From Bathynomus jamesi (lineage: Eukaryota > Arthropoda > Malacostraca > Isopoda > Cirolanidae), in NCBI GenBank assembly GCA_023014485.1, contig JAJOZX010005791.1, positions 216,001 through 280,000 on the forward strand: a DNA stretch of 64,000 nt, given 5' to 3'. Made by a program: the position numbers and the translations under genes. How positions within the stretch are numbered: position 1 is the first letter of the stretch; every line of letters starts with the position of its first letter. This document shows, piece after piece, positions 23,301-34,214 of this stretch. Under the pieces are notes generated by a model, which was not told the DNA's origin, did no database searches, and saw nothing but the letters and a program-made list of their open reading frames with translations.

Positions 23301-24640
23301 TGAAGTGGTAGGAGGTTTGAATACAGTACAAACTCTTTCTAATTCTCCTAAATTAAATGAACAAATAACAAAAGACAACAATGGGAACATTGAACCAAAC
23401 AATTACACGAAAACACTTGGAATGCTTTGGTTTTTAAAACAGAATTCCGAACACGATGACACTCTTTGCACAAAGAGTTATAACTTAAATCCAAATGCGA
23501 TACAAAAAGACAAGTGCTTTCAGAATCATCCAAAATTTTCGACCCCATTGGATTATATTTACCAGCAACCATAAGATCCAAAATCCTTTTGCAAGACTTA
23601 TGGAAAAAGAAAATTGATTGGGATGAACCACTTTCAGTGGAAGACCAACTTCATTGGAAAAAATTAGCCACAGACTTGAACAAAGTTCAAGACATCTACG
23701 TACCAAGATGTGCTGGCTACAGATTGAAATCGCAAACACTACACATTTTTACAGATGCCAGCACACAAGCTTATGGGTGTTGTGCCTATTTAACAAGTGA
23801 AAATGAAAGTAACTTGGTTTATTCAAAGGCAAAAGTGGCACCCTTAAACCAAAAGAAAACTGTACCACAACTTGAATTATTAGCTGTCTCATTGGGAGTT
23901 AAAACAGCAAACTTTCTTTCACAAGTGTATAAAGAAGTTGACATAACAAACATTTACTTAAGGACAGACAGTCAAATTTGTCTAACATGGGTGACCAACA
24001 CAGATACAACTTCTTGCAAAAACATATTTGTGAAAAACAGACTAACAGAAATCAAAACTGCAAACACAAACCTTGGTATCAAATTTAGGTACATAAAAAC
24101 AAAAGAGAATCCTGCAGACTTTTTGACAAGAGGGCTCTCTTACAAGCTGTTGAAAACAAATAAAATCTGGTATGAAGGGCCCGAATGGCTAACATGTGAG
24201 GATCTTTGGCCAGCCAAAGTAGTTAACCTCACACTCAACTCTACAACAACTGAAAAGATCACTGAGGACAAACCTATATTTGACTACACCTTTATTCAGA
24301 CTCAACAAACTCTTGAGAATTACAGTCTATTGCTGCAAGTTTGTCAATAGCTACCTTCTCAAACACTGTCCTCAGAAAGCCTTTTCTAACTTAACAGAAA
24401 CTGCAACAAAATACTGGCTCAAACAGATACAAGCTTCAGAATTTGACAAGGAGTTGAAGTATCTTAGGTCCAGTAGCACATTAAACAAAGGTATTCCTTC
24501 ACTTGTCATGGATCTAAATCTGTACCTGGATACAGAGGGTCTGATAAGGTGTAAAGGAAGGCTTAACAAGTCAACTTTGACTTACAACTCTAAGCACCCA
24601 ATTCTTCTTCCAAGGAGAAATCACTTCACAAAATCATCAT
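23300..24640 (+). pseudogene. BEL/Pao pol fragment: RT end, RNase H, integrase zinc-binding start
   Basis: 23370-23580 reads the end of the Pao RT (NYTKTLGMLWF). From 23514 another frame gives SKIFDPIGLYLPATIR and the RNase H-like domain with LHIFTDAS, PQLELLAV, LRTDSQI and ENPADFLTRG as acidic active-site blocks. From 24280 a third frame runs through YWLKQIQASEF, KGRLNKS and HPILLPRRNH, the start of the H2C2 region of Pao integrases. There are two frameshifts. The whole N-terminal half (gag, protease, most of RT) is missing upstream. Confidence 0.8.
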
Positions 24641-25751
24641 AATCACAGGGAGTCCCACAAACCCTGACAGAGCTGAGAAAACTTACTGGCTACCAAAGGG
24701 TAGAACTGAAACAAAGAAAATTTTAAACACATGCATTCCTTGTAAACGTATCCATTCACGACCCTTTAAGACCCCAAGCCCTCCAGACCTACCTGTGGAA
24801 CGAGTAACATTTACTCGGCCATTTGAAACCACGGGTATTGACTACACTGGAGCGGTAAATGTGAGTTTTGGAGACAAAATGGATTCAAAGGAATACAAAG
24901 TGTACATTGTACTCTTCACCTGTGCTGCCACACGTGCCATATGTCTAGACATAGTAGAAGATCTGACAGCAGAAGCTTTTATTGCTGCTTTCAGACGATT
25001 TTGTGCACACAATTCTGTACCCAAAACTATATGGTCAGACAATGCCACATACTTCAAATCTGGTGAAAGAATTATTCATCAGATTTGTGACAGTGAAACA
25101 GTACAAACTCATTTAACCAAACACAACATAACCTGGAAGTACATTCCTGTTAATACACCATGGTATGGTTCAATTTGGGAAAGAAACATACAAACTGTAA
25201 AGAACTGCCTTAAAAAGACTATTGGGACAAAACATCTACAACTTTTTGAACTCATGACTATTCTGTCAGAAATTGAAAATGTTGTCAACAACAGACCATT
25301 AACTTATGTGGGAGATGGTATTAATGAGCCAGAACCTCTCACACCAAACCACCTAATTAAGGGAGAAACAGTAAACATGTTACCAGAATCTGAACATAAC
25401 AGTACAGAGGATCCAGATTGGGAAATAGGACACAAAGAACTCAACACAAAATACCAACATTTGACACAAATCAAGACTCAATTTATAACAAAATGGAGAG
25501 AAGAATACTTAACAAGTCTTAGAGAAAGACATAAACAATTAACAAAACAAAGTTGGAATGATTCAGTCAAAATTGGGGACATTGTGTTGATACATGACAA
25601 GACACCAAGACAACATTGGTCAATGGGAAAAGTCTTGGAACTCAAAACTGGTGAAGACGAAGTTACCAGGGTTGTAAAACTGAAAACAGCAACTGGTGAA
25701 CCACCAGAGATATCACATTACTATATCCTTTGGAGTGTGGGGCTAAATTAG
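24640..25751 (+). CDS. BEL/Pao integrase core and DUF5641-type C-terminus
   Basis: This product would insert the cDNA. The H2C2 region continues from 24640 in another frame (TYWLPKGR, CIPCKR). From 24795 one frame runs to a stop at 25751. The DDE triad is D in TTGIDYTGAV, D in TIWSDNATYF and E in YGSIWERNIQTVKN. Then come NNRPLTYV, TPNHLIKGE and a DUF5641-like end (GDIVLIHDKTPRQHWSMGKV). A frame shift near 25750 separates a further C-terminal tail to 25905. The core looks intact but its upstream fusion is broken. Confidence 0.8.
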
Positions 25752-25905
25752 AACCATTACCCCAAAGGATGGATCAGGATACTATTGGGGAGGAATCTCT
25801 CAATGTGCCTGATGTAACTCAGACTAAACCAGACAGGCCTCAAAGAAAGACTGCTTTGAAAGCCAGAAAACTTTTACAAGAAAAAATTAAGACTGGTGAC
25901 TTATA

Positions 25906-26180
25906 AAACTTACACAAACTGAGCAAAGTTAAAATGCTTAATAACTTTACTTTAATCCCATAAATTTCCTATACCTAAAGGGAGTCAAACTGATTGACAT
26001 AACTTTAACTAAACTTGAGAAGTTGGCCTCTTGAACTTTAATATTTGAATAGGTCTTGAGTAACCTCTCTCTCCTAAATTTCTACTTCATTCTTTTCAAT
26101 CCATTTCACATGGTTTACACAGTTTATCAAAAAATTTTGATCTATAACATACAAATTTTTCTCCGGCCCCCCCCAGTATA
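25906..26180. other. BEL/Pao 3' untranslated region
   Basis: AT-rich, no gene. It ends in CTCCGGCCCCCCCCAGTA immediately before the 3' LTR, an unusual pyrimidine-rich stretch where a polypurine tract is expected. Confidence 0.5.
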
Positions 26181-26959
26181 TGGAAAAACTATACGCGCTC
26201 ACAACATGGTATCATATGTGGTACATTTATTTCATAATTAAATATAAATTATTAATTAATTGAATTAAATATCTATACAAAATTGCCTCGGGATTGGCGA
26301 CATAGCCTATTGGGAATGAAATAATTGAATTGCCATACGTACAAAGAACCTGTATGTATGAATCAGCCCCACATAGCAACAAGAAAACCCAATTTATTAT
26401 TTAGTCTACCAAAAGGTAGTAGAGACAACAAAATCATGCTAGTTCGGCAAATAATACACCAGAACCAACAGGAACGGCTCTCAGGGCTGTTTATGTTACA
26501 GCGAAGCTTTAAACTGGGAGGATGTCTTTGTCCCCCCTCTAGTTCTGAGTGAATTCCTTATAATATAAAACCTAAGACTATAAAAGGATAGGCCTATTCC
26601 TTCAGGGGTTTATATAGTGACTGCCTATATTAATTACCTTAAGTAAATTCGCCGCGTAACTCATCGTGGCGGCCCTACACCGAAATGATCGTAACGCCCT
26701 ACATCGAAGCAAACAAAGACCCACAAAAATAAGGTGAGGCAATTCAGTTTTCATTAACATAAGGTTCGCCAATCCCGCGCTAGAATTACCGTAATCACTT
26801 AAATATAAAAGGTCCTTTAAAACCTACATATTTATAACTCTCTAACGAAAAAGCATAGGGCTTTTGTCGGTAACCCTCCACTGCGTCTGTTGGAAATTTC
26901 CAACGGATGAGGGCACAGGCAATCAACCCATAGCCCCCCTATATAGTTTTTTTTTCAAA
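26181..26959 (+). repeat. 3' LTR of BEL/Pao element
   Basis: Matches the 5' LTR along its whole length, ending ...TTTTTTTTTCAAA before the target copy GAACATA. The differences by eye are mostly single-base indels in homopolymers. Confidence 0.9.
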
Positions 26960-26966
26960 GAACATA

Positions 26967-27172
26967 TGGAGGTCGTTTGAGGCTACAGAGTCTGAAATTG
27001 GCCAAAATCTCATTTTTCGACAAAAAAGTGCGATTTTGAACACTTAATGCGATTTTTCGCAAAAGTTGCAGAAGACGAACCCCTCTTAAAATTCGATTTT
27101 ACATAGGAATACATACTGCCAATCTTGAAATTCCAAGTTTTTCAATATTCGACCTGAGCATGATACACCCTA
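26967..27172 (-). repeat. Right end and terminal inverted repeat of the nested transposon
   Basis: The complement starts TAGGGTGTATCATGCTCA and matches the left TIR through TTTTGTCGAAAAATG. It holds the empty site of the hAT MITE. Confidence 0.8.
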
Positions 27173-27410
27173 ACACACACCCTGTCCCCTAACAGGCTAC
27201 GGAGTTCGGTGTACAGGGCTGTATCCTCCTCGAGGAGGAGATGCGGAAGTCTGTCCACCAAGATTAACCTATAGTTCGTCCCTCCCAGGGATCTCGAACT
27301 CCCCAACATAGTCCCTACGATCAGTATGAATCCAGGACTCGGTAATAGCAACGATATCCTGGTATTCTGATGTTAAGAGCGCCCGTAGCTCGCAAAACTG
27401 AGAGACAGAG
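27173..27410 (-). pseudogene. CR1-like endonuclease fragment, upstream half of the split copy
   Basis: The minus strand reads FCELRALLTSEYQDIVAITESW, HTDRRDYVGEF, then after an internal deletion PHLLLEEDTALYTELRSLLG and DRVCV at the transposon junction. It continues at 15453. The 5' truncation near 27410 abuts the 3' end of a hAT relic. Confidence 0.8.
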
Positions 27411-27414
27411 ACTG

Positions 27415-29395
27415 AGACTTTTTCATTTATTTTAAAGAATATGCCTATAACTAGAATTGCATACAATAAGTCAAATTTTCATTGAACGTTAGTGTTTCTT
27501 TTGTTGTAATTTTTTAAACGTACTTAACACTGCACACTTCGAACAAAAACATTTTTAAAAACATTTCACTCAATAAATACAAAGATCGTTTCGAATTCAA
27601 TCCCTATCATATCCTTCAGAAATTTTGCCTCCACTTTTTTGAAGCGAAATCATCGATGATCTCGTCATACGACAATTGTCGGCCAACCTTATGATTAATA
27701 CTTATTATGGCCAGTCCACTGAGGCGATCCCGTCCCATTGACGACCTTAGGTAGTTCTTAATGAACTTCAGCTTGGAAAAGCTTCTCTCTGCTGAAGCCA
27801 CTGTCACAAGCGATCCGAAGTGCAATCCAAAGATTTGGGAACAGTTCCTTCAGCTGCTTTTTCTGAATGAAAGAGAGAAGCTCTATTGCCGTCATGTTAT
27901 CTGAAGGTAAACTTGGTAAGTTTTTAACTTCAAGAGCTAGTTCCTTCCCGTCAATGTCAGTTTCATCTTCGAAGCTTAGGGCCGCTTCACACGAGCGTAT
28001 TTTTGTCGCGCGGATAATTATGCGCGCGTCTGTTTTTCTGGAAGGCATGTATTCACACAGACGTATTGTGTCGCGCGCATTACCTCAGTTCGCCTGCATC
28101 TGCTCATGATGGAAGTTATAAACAAGAGGATATTTGATGAATAAGGTTATGAAAAAGCAAAGAAAGCTCAAATAGTGGGTCCATCCTATAAACAGCACCA
28201 GACAAGGATAATACAGAAGCACTTGCAGTAGGGTATTGACTCTGCCAGAGCTGAAACACAACTGACGCACGACAAAAAATACGTCCGTCGGAAGTACTCC
28301 ATTGCCACACGAAGAATTCTAGAACGCTCGGCACATTTTTATGATTGGCGTTTTGGAAGTACGGGCGTTTGGTGAGCGTCTGCGCCGCGTTTGTTTTGTC
28401 GCGCGTACACCGTATGAACGGTCGCATTGAACTCTCTGATTTCTAAAACGCGCGTTAGGAAATGCGCGACAAAAATACGCTCGTGTGAAGCGGCCCTTAA
28501 TGCGTTTGAGAGCTTATTGCACCGATTGGATAATGCTTCGTTCTCCAATTTCGCGAAGTTTTAGTAGCACTCCAAATGTGTCATTCACTCCACCCAGCGT
28601 TCTGAATCTTTTATTTAGAGATGCAATTGTAGGAACTACAACCACATTAAAAAATGTTTGTAGTCTCTTCATTCCATCTGTAATACGTTCATCCGGGGCT
28701 TCATAGGCAAAGTGTGTCCTTGTGCTCCTAATCTTCTTTTCCTTAAGCACAGCCTCAACATTCATAGCCTCACATATTTCTTTAGCCGTTACCTCTGCTG
28801 CAGCAAACCCTATGTCTCGATAGCTTGTCAGTGAAGTTTTTGCTTTCATGAGGTGATCAACTACCACATCCAGCTGCATCGTGTCAGATTGCAGGAGCTT
28901 GCTCACAAGATTCACTTTGGTAAGGATGTCATACCACACCACTGTGCAAATCTGGAAGCGGAAAGAACCAACCTCTTCTGCCAAAGATTGTGCCTCGACT
29001 TTGGTAAGAGGATCCGTGGATTTGTTTCTAACCCCCAATAGTGCATCCCTTATGATAGAGGCCTGGTACCGCATAGCTTCTATGCTATTCAATCGGCTCT
29101 CCCACCTTGTTCCACTCCAGGATTTTAGTGTGACATTCACCCGTTGCTTCAAGATGGCCCATCTTTGTGGCGCTGCTGAGAATAAAATGTACAGCTTTTG
29201 CACATTTCCAAAGTAGCTGATTTGCATCTATGGAGCTTTTCGCTACATCAGCCCACTACCAAATTCAACATGTGTGTCCCACAAGGGACATACAGAGCGC
29301 GAGAATTTTTCTCCAACAGTCTTTCTTGTACACCTTTGCTCCTTCCTTTCATGGCGAGTGTTTGTCAGTTGGTAGTTGCGACACGTTTGGGACTG
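27415..29395 (-). pseudogene. hAT transposase (ZMYM1-like) middle and C-terminal half
   Basis: The minus strand, from right to left, gives the segment before VPCGTH-type residues (about 29390-29230), then FSAAPQRW.ILK, SGTRWESRLNSIEAMRYQ, FRFQICTVVWYDIL, AAEVTAKEICEAMNVEA and FNVVVVPTIASLNKRF. After a MITE come FEDETDIDGKELALE and the dimerisation region ASAERSFSKLKFIKNYLRSSMGR.RLSGLAI.SI. The frame shifts near 27800. This is the matching second half of the family seen at 10740-11835. The gene is decayed and was interrupted by the MITE and, at 29395, by a CR1 copy. Confidence 0.8.
27976..28499. mobile_element. PIF/Harbinger-type MITE with TTA target duplication
   Basis: The element is 27979-28496 (518 bp). 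It starts GGGCCGCTTCACACGAGCG and ends with the complement CGCTCGTGTGAAGCGGCCC. TTA lies on both sides. The inverted repeats continue through GTATTTTTGTCGCGC. A faint frame inside contains WVHPI, a motif that I associate with the start of Harbinger transposases. It splits the hAT gene above. Confidence 0.85.
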
Positions 29396-29613
29396 TCCGG
29401 CCCTGGGGAGACCTCGGTCGGTGAGTCGGCAGTGAGAGGTGTAGTCTTCTGGAAGGGATGAACGTTACTTGCAGATAGGCAGATGCGGTTTGCGCGAGAA
29501 GAATTTACCCCCCTCCTTTTTTTGTGTACTGGTCAGAACGTTTCCGATAGTTTTTATTGTTAGAACGCTTTATCTTATTCAGTGTATTCGGAGTTAGAAA
29601 AAAAATACGTTAC

Positions 29614-30790
29614 AATGACTGGACCGCAGAAACTGAAGGCTGAGTTGAGTGCGCGAGGTGTGGAGTAAACCAGTGGGTGACGAACTTCAAAGAACCTTGC
29701 TTCGAGAAGATTAACCACTCCAGCATGTGCCGCTTTTGCGAACTCGTGCCGTTGTACGAGAAGCTAGAGGAGAGGGTCCGGCGGTTGGAATCGTCCAGAT
29801 CGGTTGTTGGAGGCGCGGCGGTCGCTGACGCGGCTGTGCCCTCCACCGCCGAGCTTGTTGATAGAATAGCGGCCCTGGAAAGGCGGTCCAGCGGCGGACT
29901 GGACAGAGCTCGAGACCACGGAGAAAGGGTAGATATGCAGAGATGCAACCAGGGATCGGGATGCAAAATCAGTGTCAGGAATCGCCAGCGACCCACGTGA
30001 GATGCTCGGAACCGCAACGCAAAATGGAGGGAAGGGAGGGCGCAAAGAAGGGGCCGATAGAGAAGGGTAGGAAGGGGCCTACTGATGGCCCAAAGAAACC
30101 GAAGGATGTAGCTGCCGGTGGGGTGGGTCGGGTGATGTAAGTGCGGCTGAGTCTACGGGTGGTGACGGGTATCGAAAGGTATCGGGCAAGAAGGCTGCGA
30201 AGCCGAAGCCTGAGACTTCGGTTGCCGCTGTCAGGACTTCCAACCGCTTTAGTCTCCTGTGCGCAAAGGAGGAAGACACCGTTTTGATTGGGGACTCACA
30301 GATCAGGGGCCAGGAGAAGTACTTTGCTTCTGCAAACCGGGACAGGAGGAAGGTATGGTGCTTGCCCGGGTGGGGAACGGCGCACTTAAGGAAGGAGCTA
30401 GAGAAGCTGTGTGTGGCTAGTCGAAGGACTGCGATCGTTGTCCACGCTGGTGGCAACGACCTGTTCCTCAAAGGCGGTAGGGTAGGTTCGACCGAAGGGA
30501 TCATCACCGAGATCATGTCTCTTACGGATGATCTGAAACTTAGGACAGACAGGGGAGTGTTGATGGGCATTTTACCGCGGATGAATGCCACTGACCACAC
30601 GTTCAGTAAGGTCATTGGCATCAACGAGAGGGTGCAAGACTTGTGCGTCCCACTGGGCGAGAGGTTTGTTGGCCCGTTCGACGCGTTTTCGGGTAGGTGA
30701 GACCTTTATCAGAGGGATGATGTCCACCTCAATGTCAAGGGTAAAGGTGTGCTAGGCGCGCTGCTCGACGGCACCTATACCGTACGGTGA
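29614..30790 (+). pseudogene. LINE ORF1 (family B): zinc motif, coiled coil, SGNH esterase, frameshifted
   Basis: A two-pair Cys motif is spread over two frames (CARCGV near 29655, CFEK..HSSMCRFC near 29700). It is followed by a coiled coil (LYEKLEERVRRLESS) and a second coil (ELVDRIAALERR). From 30260 another frame gives the esterase: IGDSQIRGQ, VHAGGND and, after a further shift near 30697, RDDVHLNVKGKG with the catalytic Asp and His. The Ser, Asn and His blocks are all present. At least three shifts break the gene. Confidence 0.7.
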
Positions 30791-30989
30791 GGTCAAGCCC
30801 GGGGATTGATGACGGGCCCCCACCGGGGAGAGATCTTGAGCCGCTGGTGGACGTACCTTCAACTGAAGGGCATTCATGTACAGGTGGGTGACCCTCCTTC
30901 CCCGTTGGAGGGGGCTCAGGCTCCTGCGGAAGTTGTCCCCTCGTTGGTGAGGGGCTCTTCAATTCCAGACAGCTCTGGCTGTTCGGGAA

Positions 30990-31745
30990 ACAGGTCGTGC
31001 TAGGGGGCGGTCAGAATAGGGAAGGCTCCCTCCGTGCAGTGCTTTTTAATGCTAGGTCGATTAGGAATAAGTTTTGCGAGCTACGGGGGTTCTTAGCATC
31101 AGAATAGCAGGATATCGTTGCTACTACCGAGTCCTGGATTCATACTGATCGTAGGGACTACGTTGGGGAGTTAGAGATTCCTGGGTACAGAATGTTTCAC
31201 AAGGACCGCACCCGTGGGGAGGGTATTAATATACGTTAGGGACACGTTGAGTCCGGTTGACTACCAGTTCCGATCGGAACGGGAGCTGCTTGGCGTCGAT
31301 CTGAACGTGGGAGGGACGAACTATAGTCTATAGGTTAGTCTTGGTGTACAGACATCCGCATCTCCTCCTTGAGGAGGATACAGCGCTGTACACCGAACTC
31401 CGTAGCCTGCTAGGGGACAGGGTGTGTGTAGTTTTAGAAGACTTCCACTGTCGCGGCATAAACTGGGAAGACAGGACTGTTGATACCGAAGGGAGGAGGC
31501 TAGTTGACTTTGCTGATGAGAACTTCCTGACTCAGTGGGTCAATGGGTATACACGAGGCGAAAGCGTTCTAGACTTAGTATTCACGACCGAATACAACCT
31601 TGTCACTGGCCTCACCGTTGACGAATCTTTGGGCGGGAGTAATCACGGTCTGATTAGGTTGTGTGTCTGCGTCCCTCGGGTGAAGCGTAGTAACTCGAGA
31701 GGTATAAGCTCATCTACGGTACCTCCTCGTATGGGCCGCAAGGCC
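30990..31745 (+). pseudogene. LINE ORF2 endonuclease (family B), truncated
   Basis: NARSIRNKFCELRG, TESWIHTDRRDYVGE, then a damaged stretch (31210-31330), then LLEEDTALYTELRSLLGDRVCVV, RGINWEDRTVDTEGRRLVDF and FTTEYN. The conserved SDH near the end reads SNH, a substitution in a catalytic block. The frame runs out at the AT tract. Confidence 0.75.
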
Positions 31746-31774
31746 TTTTGAGGTACTTCTTGACCTTGTACGTC

Positions 31775-31784
31775 ATATATATAT

Positions 31785-31838
<54 letters not shown>

Positions 31839-31850
31839 ATATATATATAA
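31775..31850. repeat. (AT)n microsatellite
   Basis: About 76 bp of AT repeat with two phase breaks, at the 3' cut of CR1 copy 3. Confidence 0.95.
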
Positions 31851-31974
31851 AACGGCATGATCGCGCTGCTTCATGGATGGAAAAGTTAAGGATTTTGTGC
31901 ATGGCACGTGGGGCTTTCCATATATACGTGTTCCAGCAAGTATCCACCTTGCGCTTGAATACACGCCTGAACAC

Positions 31975-32862
31975 GCCTCGTCATAGACTGCCTGACGCGT
32001 TCAAACATTCCAGGTATTGCTCGGATTTTCTGGCATCCTTGTCTACACGTTGGCGAAGCATTTCAACGTTGTCAATGGGTGTCACGTAAACGATGGATTT
32101 CAGATGACCCCACAGGTCACCGTCATGCATAACCACAGATGTACGACGTCGGACACCAAGAGGAACGTCATCTAGTAAATCGCTTAAATCATTCCTTAAA
32201 AAATTGGAGTAGGATTTTCCTGTAATCTTCCAGGCAAAACAAAAGGACCGATTAAGTTCTCGGCAATAAGTCCTGCCCATACATTGATACTAAATTGTTG
32301 CTGGTGCCTTGACTGGATGATGGCATGGTGATTCTCCTCGGCCCAGTGATGTGTTTTGAAAATTGATCACGCCATTTCTTGTGAAAGCAGCCTCATCAGA
32401 AAACAACACGGAGGATAGAAAAAGAGGATCGTGAGCACACTGTTGAAGGAACCAAATACAAAAAGCCTCTCGTGTGGGAAATCAGCTCCAGTAAGGCCTT
32501 GTACTTTCTGAATGTAGGTAAAGCTGTTGTTCCCGTAAAATTCTCCACACACTTGTGTATCTTGCACCCTCTGCTGCTGCTATCCTTCGGGTGCTGACGC
32601 CAGGATGTTCCTCCACGTGATTCAGTACCCGTTCCTCCAACTCAACAGTTCTGGCGCCGATGGTTTACCACCATCTGAAACTCGCTTGTGAATAATCCTG
32701 TATCACCAAGACGTTCGTTTATCTCTGAAAGGCCTTCTTACCTGGCAGACGGCGATTCGGAAACCTTTCCGCATACAGACGTCTTGCTGCGGCCGCATTA
32801 CACTCGGCAAGTCCATACACGAGATGCATGTCTGCCATTTCTTTGTTTGAATAAACCGCCAT
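31975..32862 (-). pseudogene. Decayed mariner transposase (DUF4817-type)
   Basis: The minus strand starts at an ATG at 32862 with NKEMADMHLVYGLAECNAAAARR and PNRRLPGKKAF, a DUF4817-type N-terminus. It continues with TRRIAAAEG, FLSSVLFSDEAAFTRNGV, FLRNDLSDLLDDVPLGVRRRTS and VMHDGD. The next motif is LWGHLKSIVYVTPIDN, so the stretch holding the third catalytic Asp has been deleted. Frameshifts and stops are frequent. This family differs from the mariner at 12169. Confidence 0.75.
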
Positions 32863-32879
32863 TCTCATTTCAAATGCAC

Positions 32880-34040
32880 ACAATCATTGATAGCACAAGA
32901 CTTAAGGTTTTTTTTTTTCACTGGACTGCACTTATTCACGGTAAGAAGTTACGAATACGAACAGTGAAACACCGCGATGCACCTCTGACTGACTGGTGGC
33001 TCTACACTCAACGATATTAAAACATGTCAGAGTGTACGAAAACATTACAATCGGCAAGGCCATACATGAAATAAGTCTCGTACACTCACAAACATTGAGG
33101 CGACTCTACAATTCCACCTGCAAAGAAAGAACATCACTGCTGTAGGCGTTCCGTTGGCCTCTTACCACAATTCTCTACCGAGTGTCAACTTTCATCCTCT
33201 CGCCGGCAAGGCCACCTGACTACAGAAGAACCCTTCGAAGCCCTGGTCCGTAAACCTCCTGTAGGCTAGAAGCTACAACTCCACTTTGCTCTCCACTCAT
33301 CCTTCACCACACTTCGATCGGCGCCCGTTCAACAAGTATCTCAACAGGCCCTCTACAGTCTCCAAGGTCATCTACGGCACAACGCAATACGGTCAACCTT
33401 GAAGTAGGTCTTCAATCTCCAGAGTTATTCATCATTTCGGTGAACCTACCTTTGCCTTCGTGTTAAGCAATTCCCGCGAAGCCTACACACTGTAATCGTA
33501 GCGTCGCGATTAAGCTACACCCAAAAGTGTACGCAAGCAACCGGAAAACTAACTCTCTCATTAGAACCAGTAAGCCTATTCAAGTGTTGTACCAATACCG
33601 TAATTTTTATCACCCGTTATTGTGCTCATTCGTGTAATTTACTTATCTTGCATCTCATGTTTGTGATTTTTATTCATTTCATTCTTAACGACCTAATCCA
33701 TTTACTGTACCAACCGTACGTGCATTATTTGTATCAATAGGCTTCATTATTTATTCTGTGTTCCCTTTTGCATATCGCATTAGCCTATCTAAATTAGTGT
33801 AATTACTTAATTAGTCTGTATACGATTTCTTTATTACTAAAAATCAGTCATATAATGTTAATCACTATAAATACCTTTATTGAACTGTTAGTCGCTGTGA
33901 ACAAATAATTGATTTATTTTCCTAATTAAACACAAAAAGTAATTTCTCTTTCTTTATTAAATAGTTTATTTGGGCAGTAGGCCCGAGTTGGTGAACCCAT
34001 AATTATTTAATTTTAATTTTTACACAATAATTATAGTAAG
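32880..34040. other. Intergenic DNA without recognisable genes
   Basis: 33020-33600 is moderately GC-rich with no clear frame. A pair of similar segments (AAGTCCATACACGAGATGCA near 32809 and AAGGCCATACATGAAATAAG near 33057) suggests a small duplication. 33600-34040 is AT-rich. Confidence 0.4.
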
Positions 34041-34099
34041 CCTACTTTCTTAGCCACATCAAATCGGTGATCCGTAGCCACTATATATTACATTATACG

Positions 34100-34210
34100 T
34101 ATTATAAGGCAGATGTTTTGATGTATATCTGGCAAATGATCAGCTAATGGGTTTGGGGGGCCCAAACAAAATCTTGTATAGGGCCAAAAAATGCTAGAAA
34201 CGGCCCTGAC
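34100..34210 (+). repeat. 3' end of a hAT element (ZMYM1-like derivative)
   Basis: AAGGCAGATGTTTTGATGTA to AAACGGCCCTG closely matches 39186-39481, the right end of the hAT derivative 38574-39481. No matching left end was found. Confidence 0.5.
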
Positions 34211-34214
34211 TACT

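Larger units (their letters stand above)
19213..26966 (+). mobile_element. BEL/Pao LTR retrotransposon, non-autonomous
   Basis: Two near-identical LTRs of about 779 bp (19220-19998, 26181-26959) flank a tRNA-Ile-type primer site, satellite arrays and Pao-type pol remnants. GAACATA flanks both sides (19213-19219, 26960-26966). BEL elements usually duplicate about 5 bp, so the LTR edge may differ by 2 bp. No gag, no protease and little reverse transcriptase are present. The element must have moved with help in trans or been rearranged after insertion. Confidence 0.9.
15446..27180 (+). mobile_element. Nested composite: unclassified DNA transposon with long TIRs, 8-bp TSD
   Basis: The element proper is 15454-27172. 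It begins TAGGATGTATCATGCTCA and ends with the complement of TAGGGTGTATCATGCTCA. ACACACAC lies immediately outside both ends (15446-15453 and 27173-27180). The unbroken CR1 copy at 31430 has a single ACACACAC (as GTGTGTGT) at this site, which proves an 8-bp target duplication. The inverted repeats continue inward for about 150 bp at roughly 80% identity by eye. Taking out the hAT MITE and the BEL/Pao element leaves about 3.4 kb with one gene, 16322-18744. TAGGG-type ends and an 8-bp duplication suggest hAT-like mechanics, but the protein is not a standard hAT. Confidence 0.85.
29490..31745 (+). mobile_element. CR1-like LINE copy 3 (family B), 3' truncated
   Basis: Probable 5' UTR, then an ORF1 relic (29614-30790) and the endonuclease part of ORF2 (30990-31745). 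The copy ends where an (AT)n tract begins, so the RT is missing. It is the same family as the split minus-strand copy and shows the intact site of the nested insertion near 31430. Confidence 0.75.

Noticed and set aside
21934..23311. Long repetitive ORFs (MAIAQQIHQRADGLP-type and reverse-strand LWPREATRP-type)
   Set aside because: They are translations of the 45-bp and 43-44-bp satellites. The unit length is often a multiple of 3, which keeps all frames open on both strands.
26960..26966. Seven-base BEL target duplication taken as certain
   Set aside because: GAACATA matches on both sides, but BEL elements normally duplicate about 5 bp and the LTRs share extra TA bases, so the true length is ambiguous.
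27142..27470. Separate third CR1 insertion
   Set aside because: Its end at GTGTGTGT and the start of the fragment at 15453 are adjacent in an intact CR1, so it is one copy split by the nested transposon.
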